From NCBI GenBank assembly GCA_964200185.2, contig CAXNAD020000101.1, forward strand, positions 1-29,776: 29,776 bases of DNA. The letters are read 5' to 3'. Below are positions 11,601-20,600 of the stretch, one piece after another. Position 1 is the stretch's first letter. Each line of letters opens with the position of its first letter. The DNA comes from Choristocarpus tenellus KU-1152. Lineage: Eukaryota > Phaeophyceae. The notes under the pieces were generated by a model. It did no database searches, was not told the origin of the DNA, and was given only the letters and a program-made list of their open reading frames with translations. A program made the position numbers and the translations under genes.

Positions 11601-14600
11601 CACGGACTCGCCTGCATGGATGCTACCAGTGTGCAGGGAAAACCCTGTATCGGTTTCCAGCACCCTGCAGGATGTTTAAACGTATGGTATGTGAGATTCA
11701 TTACACATACATGCCCAGACTTTCATGCATTGTATGTCGTACACATGAATTTAGAAATCTTTGTCTGTCAAAAGTTCCTTCAAGAGTGCATTAACACCTC
11801 CTATTATCCACATGGTTGCCAGTGTGGGTCATAACATCTAGCATCAACATCCTCAAGATCATTCATCGTCTTCCATTAGTCCTGATGGCACAACATCCTC
11901 AGAAATGGGTCACCCACTGCCAGAAATGCTCCATCCTCTGGAAGAGTCTGGCCCCTCACCTCACGGGTTGTGTGTCTGTTGATCCAATCCCTAAAGAACT
12001 GGATTTCACAAGTTGTACCATTGTCACCATCTTCAGAAAAATTATTGGCCCTGCTCAATCTAAACCCCCATCCTTAGAAGGGTGAGGATCAAGAAAGAGC
12101 ATACCACATAACCCCTCCCTGACAGATATCCCTGAACCCTATTGTTGTGCTCCTGTTCCTCTCTCCACAGCAACCGCCCACTTACATTAGGCAACCTTGT
12201 GGACTTGTCCTCAAAACCTATTGTTTGGTGATTACCTAGAAATATGGACCATATAGGTCTACCACCTGCATGGTGTCTGCCAGCACCTCCTGCCCTGAAC
12301 CCCTTGTTGGAGGCCACACCTCGGCAACCATGGTGAATTTCCCCCATTACCAATTGAGTGTCCTTGTGAGCCTCAAAATCTACAGCAGCCTTGCAAGCCC
12401 ACAATTTCTCAACATCTTCCAACGGTTCAAAGACTTTGTCCTGGTCCTTGAGTTCGGGATCCCATTTAACCTTCAATTCCACAGTAACCTTATACCTGTG
12501 TAATTGAAATGGGCAATTATATATCATTATACTTCACTATATTTCACTATATTTCGTATCCTCAGACAAGAGTGAGACCAGTTCAGGTTTGAACCTCTGC
12601 TTGCACACAATGGCATTCCAACAAAAGAAATGATCCAACTTCTCTTTGAGGAACTCCTGAACCTGTACCCTCTTCAACATCACCCTATGAGAGACAGTGG
12701 TCATTCTCTGCCTTCCAGTCACTTCACCAAACTTTTTGCGATTGGGATGGTTATCTGGGTTGTCTTCCACATGACCTTCTGTAGATAACCCTCAGTCGTC
12801 TCCTCCCATCAGAGTTTGAGTTCATGCTGCATCAGTAAGCAATGGTGATTCCAAGTGAGAGCATGGCACGGATCAAAGAGAACCAGATGATTCACTATCT
12901 CCTGTTGGAATTTTGGTGATTCACTGCAGAAGCTTACACCAACTTACACCTTCCGTTTGACAAGGAAAATATTGGTTACTTTCAACGCCACTATCTCAAT
13001 ATCAGGATATCAGGATATCAGGACACTCAATGTTGGTTGCAACCTCCAACACCAGCGATGTGTTACGGCCAAGTCCTCACATTGCAGGCCTTCTTTTCCC
13101 ACATTTGAGCCACCTTGGTTTTGTCCCGTCATGTTGGTTCTTTTCTTCTTTCTTCTTTATTCTTTCTTCAACCACTCTCATACTAGTTCTCGTATTAGTT
13201 CCACCTGGGGTCGCACTTATTGGTTCCAGCAAGATTGTAACCACACCCTCTTGATTCTTGCAGCCAATATTGTAATCTGTGCTCAATCCAATGGTCAGGT
13301 CTCGAGAATTTGATTGGATTGTAGACACTGTAATCATGGTCAATCTACTACTACAAGTGCTCTCCCCTCAGTAGGCCTGCTGCATAAATTTTATTTTATT
13401 TTAGTGAGAGTAAAATGCATTGAATATGATGTGGATTAACCAAGGTCAAGAAAATGCAACAGATTGCCGACACCTGCTATGTATTAAAAAAAAGAAGTCT
13501 CAACATCTCTGCACACAATAGACCACAACACAATGCAACTTTAAATCCAACATAATAGCAGAATGATGAATCAGAACAACAGACTCAAAGACAAAAATAC
13601 AACACCACCCTCTATAGCAAAAAACATGTAAAGAAGACTACAACATTACACACACACCTGAGCCTTCTCATCATCCCAGGAGGAGAGCATCAGATTCTCC
13701 GGCTTGAGATCAGCGTGTACGATGCCTCGACTGTGGAGAAAGCTCAAAGCATGTGCCAGGTCTCGAATAAGAATGGCTGCTGTCTGTAAGACCCTCACAC
13801 AAACAATGAGTTAAACCCGAAAACATGGCAAAATATATATTTGTAAATGCAGGTAACGATTTTAGGGTGAAATAAATATGTTTGACCACACTAAAAAGAG
13901 GTGTTGTGCTGTCACTTAAGAAAAGCATTTGGCTTAACCAAAAAGCATATCACAAAGTAGATAGTAATAAAACATCAAGCAAAACAAAAATTTCCATTTA
14001 AAAAATGAAGGGTTTCTGTTTGGTAGTAAGTTACTACATCAAAGTCAAGAAGCTGTGTTTGCTCTTATACAATAACCAGTTTTTCGCTGCCATGCCAGAA
14101 AAAGCAAAACACGATCAGTATCGACAGAATTTTCCAAATTGCGAATCACTACAGCACACCAGAGTAAAAAGAGATACTTCAAAGTTTGTTTCATTCTTCG
14201 CATATTCTGCAAAAAAAGAAAAATCACAAACTGTTTTCATCAATATGCATATATGACAGGGCATCGCACTATGTGTATGGTATTTCTGGTTGTTCAGTCT
14301 TCAAATAGAGAAGTAAACTAGAAGTCATGTCAATTCAGGGTTCAGAGGAGACTGAAGGGTGAACAGGTGCATCCCATTGACCCAATGTGGTCTGTGGATT
14401 TCTAATCAGCCTAAACAATTGTTCTTGGAAATCGTGTTGATCACATTACTATCAATTGTCAAAATATCTACAAGTTAATCACATTACTATCAATTGTCAA
14501 AATATCTACAAGTTAATCACATTACTATTAATTGTCAAAATATTACAAGCCTCCCTACATCAATCGTAAAGGCAACAAAGTCTAATCAAATAGCACAACC

Positions 14601-17600
14601 TCTTTCATATATTGCAAGTGTTTTGAAAGAAATATCATGCAATACACAACATGTGCAGTTGTCATGGACTCAGCTCCACAATCCTTTGCTTGCTATCCCT
14701 TGCCGCAGAGGACATACCCTTAGAACTATTGAGGAAGAAAGCAGGAAGAATCAACGACCTGAGCCCAAGTCCCCACAAATAATTTAAATTCACAATTGTA
14801 ACCTTCCCTGTGCCTTACTCCAAACACCAATCGTTAACATCTGATATATTTGAGAGACTGACCATACATCACAGCACTGATGCCCTTCAGGGGGCTGTCT
14901 TTTTCAACCTCTCAAAGTGAATCAATCCATTTCCCAATTCTGATACGATTTCACCCCTAACCATACCCCTAACCCAACAGAAAAATCGTTGAATCATATA
15001 CTTTGAATCATATGCAACCCAATTCATCTCCACCGCAACATATACTTTGAAGTAGCTTCAGTTTTAACCTTTGAAGTAGCTTCAGTTTTAACCTTTGAAG
15101 TAGCTTCAGTTTTAACCCTCAACTTAAGAATGGACACCCCAAAAGCCATCCCAACCCTGAATCCATCAAAATCAATGCCATCATAACCCATACATAAAAA
15201 CAATCCTACCCTAAACACAAAAACTTGGAAAAATACACACCCAAACTCAAGTCACTCCTCCACTATCCCCCCCCCCCGTCCACCCCCCCAAAAATCCGGT
15301 TACTAATTCATGCCTGCTCACTGTAGGGTCCATTGGTGCACAGGTGCTCGAACAGCTCACCTCCTGAGACCAACTCCAGCACGAGATAAAAGTGTTCCTC
15401 ATCCTCAAACATCTCCTCCATCCCTTACATCAGTCAGACACATGTACGTCAAGTTATAAGGACCAAGTGATCAAACAAGGAAAGATACCAATCACACAAC
15501 AGTAGCATAGAAAAAAGTAACACAAAGTTGTACTCTGTAATACAGTGTATGTGTATATATATATAGAAGATATCACTCTGGATTACATTGTAAACCCAAA
15601 ACACCAAGGATTTGAAATTACTATTAAAGTCTATGTCTAACCCTAAGTTAGGTGACAAGGATGGCAGAATGAATGGGACCGGAGGGTGCATTGGTTGGTT
15701 GGCGCATTTGGAGGGATGAGGGATGAGGGATGAAAAATAATTGCTCACCCACACATCTAATGGGTCTTTTTAACAAGCATACAAAGGCCTCAGAACAAAC
15801 TACACCACTGGTGATGACCCCTTTCAATATTTTCAATGAGTCACAGATGATCACATGTACACCCTTCCGGAAAATAAACACCATACAGACCCATCCCATT
15901 AACATTCACACAACCCACAACACAGGTCACCACCCTCTGACCCCCTCAAGGCGTTCTAGTCACCCCAGTCACTGTAAAGAAAACATCAAAAGTGTTGACA
16001 ATAATCACTGTGTACATTGCCTGCCTAACATCGGGAAAAATTGATTGTCTAAATGAAAAATATGGTGGTTGGTGGATGGTGTAACAGCAGAAAAACATGG
16101 ATTGCTGACAGTACAATTTACACCCATCATATTGTTAACTGCTACTCACTCTGTTAAACCAATACCTTGAGCTGTCTGAGGCGACCATTTTTGGTTGTAT
16201 CTAATCTCATATTGAAACATACAGACTACTACAACAAACTGCAATGATAACAAAAAAACTGAATGCAATATTGATGCATCAAACTAAGTTACAAAAAATA
16301 TCTAGTATCAATTCCTCCATAGTACATAGTAAGTTGTCAATTTGAGACATTCAATGCAGTAGGCGTAGGGAGATTCACAAATGGTAGAGTTAGGTAGAGT
16401 TAGACTGTGAGGGCAGGACATGATTGTGTGCATGAAGTAGTTTTTGGATATGCTTAATAATATCAAAACAATACTTTTGTTGAGCTCTGAACCTTCTACA
16501 GGAAGTTTTCATAAAAGAAAATAAAAGTCACATATACAGCAATGACTGCTGCAATAGGTTCGTACAGGGACACTGGTAAAAGCATAATGAGGGCAATGCC
16601 ATTTGGCTAGTGAGCTGATATGGGGTGGGAAAAACCATACTTGTTTAAATGCACTCGGCATCTACTGCCAATGAAATATTTCAGTTTCTAATGTCAATTT
16701 TTAATGCTTCAATCACTGTAACTATCCATTTCTACTATGTATCAACCCACTTGGTCTCTTGTACATACTTCAATGGTTGGCGATTTCTCTCCTACAATCA
16801 CTACAGCAGGGCATTTCCAACTTCTAGGTATAAGCTTTTGTACAAGGCCCTTCTGTTAATAGTTCATACACTGAGAACAACTAAACAATGCCCTTCAAAC
16901 TAAGAAAAGGCAACATCACCCATTGGATACACTGATCCAAAAACACATTGTCAGTGAGTTTCCTCAAACCGTATTGAAAGATACACTTTACTACATTCAA
17001 TGACTGGTTTTGTTCTGGTACTACATTCAATGGACAAAAATATTATATCGCCTTGCTTGGGACTGGGAAGGGTGAATGCACCTGAGGCACTGATTCATGA
17101 CACTTAGAAGTACCCGCCAACAGTTTCATGAGATGGCTATTGACAGTGCCAAGTAAAGGATGTGTTGTGTGTTGTGGGTTTGTGAAATTGTTATGGGTTG
17201 TAATATTTGATGTGCTACAGTTTGTACCTGCAACTTGCTTGTTAAGAAGGTGAGACTTGCCTATGAAGCATCATGACTATGTAAATGTGGGGGCCACCTT
17301 CGAAGTGGGGACTTGCACCTATGTCAGGTTAGAAACTTGGTAGGTTTGGAACACTGGCTGACACAACTCATACAGTAATACTCATACAGTAATACACCCA
17401 GACACTACAACAGCACACGCAAAGTAAGCAGTAATACTTCAGTACTAGGAACAGTACTAGGAATTCAAATGGTTGAGGCAAAAGACAACACTCCTGTTTG
17501 ATGGTGATTCTTGCACAGTATCTATTTTTAGTTTATTTTTAAGATTGCACCACCCCAGTAAATGCAGTCTAAACGTTGAGTGTTTTTCCCCTCAAAAACA

Positions 17601-20600
17601 AAGAAAACAAGAATTCAATAACCCAAACTGATCCAAAACATGGTTGTTTATATTTCAGTTCAGATACCCTCAACTTAGACAAAAAATAAAATCTAAATTT
17701 CCTAATCTGTTTGAATCAAAGGTGCGTTTGTAAGGAGTTCGTTGAGTAGGGTGGACAACGACTGCCTGGGGAATGGGTTCTAGAGTGGAGTAGGAGAGTG
17801 AGAGATGTTTCTGCTCTTGTCTTGATGGAATATCTCTGTACATATAAGCCCTTCTGTTCAACTACATTTAGCCCAACCAAGGCACCCCAAATTTCTTTTG
17901 CTATTGTAGAGCTCTACAGCAACAGTTCCCGAGCACAGGTCTTGTAACATTTTTGAGGTGGTTTTTGTTTAAACAGTGTTTCCTTGTGTGGGAATGTACC
18001 AAAACCCACAGTAATCAATACTTTTTCTAATATCTTGCCTATTCTATAAAGATTAAAGTCACATATATATATTGTTAGTAGTATATAGGGATATAGATAC
18101 ACTTTCTGGAGATATCAAAACTCGATGTGAAAAAATAACATGTAGAGATGAGCTGACAGATTTAATTGCAGATACAATAAACGACTCAGGGTTGGGTATT
18201 TAAAAGTGTACTACTCCAACTAAGTGACACACCACTATCATAGGCACTTCTCATTGTCACATGCAGACACTACTATCACACCTGCAATGTTGGGGTGACC
18301 CCCTGCATCGTGAATCACCTTTAACACTGCAAACTCCTTCATAAATTCCACCTGGAAAAGATGTGTCCAAGGCATTGTGAGATATCAAGTGCACCACAAT
18401 ATAGGTTAAAGAAACACTGTTTTTCACGTTTGAGTCAATAGGATGTGCCTTCCTTGACCCTGTAACTGTAAGCTGGCCCTACTGTATCCCCTTCCATCTT
18501 GTCAATACATATTAGTAGTGTCAATGACAATAATAAAGAGCATCAGAAGTAGTACTTGTATTACTCTGAGCATAACTAGAACACTTTATATCTGGAGAGT
18601 TCATAGAGCAGGGGATGGCACAGATAACCAGCTGAATCAATGGATGGGAGGATGGTCAAATGGGTCAGCACCAGGTTCCTGATCTTTCTTATATCCTTCA
18701 TTGAGTCCTTGCAAGGTCTCCAACGCATGGGTGACAACATATTCAGGATATTACATAGGTAAGATATACCCTGGAGTACAAGTTAAGTCTGCAGTGTATC
18801 ATTGAGTTTGGTTCCGCTTGCAGGGAAAATACTGTCCTCTATGTCCATCTCCCCCGGAAGTAGTCTTTACCTACTCTTGTTCAAGCAGGTGTGCTCACTT
18901 CAAGCACAAATGTCACAAAAAGGGGCTATTGGCTAGTGTTGTACCAGCTCTAGCTGGTCACTGTTACAGACTCTCATTGTTGTGCTTCTTTTGCTCTCTT
19001 AAGTCTTGGGTGATTTAGCATGTATATACCTAGTCATGAGTAGACAGTCAACCGAGTAAGAGAGGTGTGACCTGTCTACCAGTACAGTCATAGGAACAGT
19101 GACACACTTATCAATATTGTGATACCAGTAGATACATGCTATCGAGAGCTGCAAAGAATGAGCAGGATAGCCTCCATCGTCAACTCTGAGATGCAACCTG
19201 CCCACATTAATGCCTTGATTGTCTTACAGCCAAATGTCTCTCTCTCTCATGCACAATGACTACTTATGCGTATGTAGTGCCACACCCCTTTATTTTCCCT
19301 CTTTGTTGGCAAAGCAATTCAACCTTTCCCAAGGGGGTCATCAATTTCACAGACCTTCCCTTTCAAGGTCCTACGCCACCATTGCTGTAATAACGTTCAA
19401 TATTTTCCATAAAAAATCAAAAACAGACTATAGGTCCTCTCGTAAGTCTATTAAACAGACTACAGCTGCTCTCATCCTCACACATATCCTCTTGCCACCT
19501 ACATAGGTCGAAGTTGCACCACATCTACAGTTGTGGACCCACTTCAAGGCGTTGATGTCTCAGCCCAATACCACATGTTCTACTGCAAAAATGACCTATC
19601 CTTGGGATATGTATCCATGTTCAGGTATAACATGCCTTACACTGTTAAACTTCAAACGCGAGCTCCAATTGTTTGATTTGTTTGCCAAGGACGGTCCACA
19701 TGTAGATGCCTTGAGCTTTTTTGTTTGTGTGTTCCTACTCTCTTGAGCTCAACATGTTCAAATGAAACCCCTCGTGGCTGTGAAACGAATGAAACTGCTC
19801 ATCACAAGCATATAGAACATCAAGCAAATCTGTTCATTATTTCACCTATTTCACCAATGCCTGCTGTGCCTTGGTCAAACTGGCACTTTCCTTGCACTAC
19901 TGTTGTGTTGATTTTATTTTCCTTTGGTCTGATATTCAAAACTCTCAAGCAAATCAGGATGTGTCTTTTAGACTTGCTCACATTTTCCTTCTTGCAAACT
20001 TTATAAAAGGGCTTAATATATACCATCGTGTGGCACAGAGAAGGAGCTGTAGAAGCTCAAGCTGTAGTTGAGACTAAGACTCTCAATCGTCATGTAGAAG
20101 TAAGTAATGTAGAAGTAAGTGAAAGGAATACACACAATGAACCCTACTATCACTGCCATTGTCACACCAAGGAGTATAAAACTTACAAGGAGGCGTATTA
20201 CCTATTCCAATCACTCTCTTTTCCCTCAATTGTGGATGCTTCAAAGGTTGGTGCATGCCACATTTACTCCAAGTCACTTCCAGATGACCCCACTCGTTAT
20301 CGTAAGGCAAAATTTGCACCACTCTGGCTCTTAACATGGGATCAGGTCCTTCGATTGATGGAGATCCTTGGGCTCCTCCTGGTGGTTCTTGGATTATTTA
20401 CGATGTCCAATATGATCAACATGCAGGAGTTATCCCATGAATCTTAAGTCCATGTCATCCTCAGAATGTTCTTTGCTTTGAGTTGGAGATAGTAGTGCAC
20501 CCTGAGTTCTTGTTGTACATCAAAACTGTCTGAGATCATCTAATGGTCTTGACTCATGTTCAGCTCATCTATCATTGAGTAATGAGTTCCATACCCAACT

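Larger units (their letters stand above)
11876..13343 (-). pseudogene. Broken coding relic in intron 5, possibly retroelement-derived
   Basis: Three consecutive minus-strand open blocks (13343-13077, 12770-12537, 12527-12060) and a fourth overlapping frame (12058-11876) lie end to end, separated by stops or frame changes. Their peptides are charged and gene-like, unlike most frames in the window: for example RVVEERIKKKEEKNQHDG, VQEFLKEKLDHFF and KVFEPLEDVEKLW. The third block has V-K-W followed by F-E-P-L-E-D-V about ten residues on. This loosely recalls the W...(W/F/Y)EPL segment of chromodomains and of the integrase-RT linker in diatom copia elements. I saw no intact integrase, protease or reverse-transcriptase motif and no long terminal repeats. 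Reading: a decayed element or nested gene remnant. Confidence 0.3.
7000..13657 (-). other. Intron 5 (6658 bp)
   Basis: The largest intron; donor GTGTGT, acceptor TTTGCTAG. It separates the catalytic loop from DFG. It contains the broken minus-strand coding relic at 11876-13343, a diverged duplication at 8137-8262 and 8516-8637, and several 8-14 bp tandem duplications (7047, 7861, 9222, 9624, 12533, 13001). Plus-strand frames at 10859-11065 and 11296-11679 show no motif. Confidence 0.88.
13784..15313 (-). other. Intron 4 (1530 bp, GC-AG)
   Basis: Holds the 38-bp and 24-bp tandem arrays described separately, a CCCTAA-like patch at 14953-14978 and an 11-base C run at 15267-15277. No coding region is recognised. 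Confidence 0.85.
15424..18281 (-). other. Intron 3 (2858 bp)
   Basis: Donor GTGTGA, acceptor GATGTAAG. A+T-rich non-coding DNA with a TA run at 15553-15564, a (GAGGGAT)3 array at 15711-15731, and tandem pairs at 16383-16402, 17367-17394 and 17440-17463. No gene is seen. Confidence 0.88.

Noticed and set aside
11296-11679. Plus-strand frame of 127 codons in intron 5
   Set aside because: Peptide is Ser/Pro/Cys-rich with no motif, and all three plus frames are partly open here, as expected from a C-rich, TAA-poor stretch.
14440-14549. Possible CRISPR array
   Set aside because: The 38-bp units are directly adjacent with no spacers, and the DNA is eukaryotic.
15314-15323. GT donor at TACA|GTGAGC for exon 4
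   Set aside because: It matches the donor consensus but would delete Ser-Glu-Gln and leave a phase-1 end against the phase-0 start of exon 5.
15449-15754. Minus-strand frame of 101 codons
   Set aside because: Low-complexity, no motif, and it overlaps a microsatellite inside intron 3.
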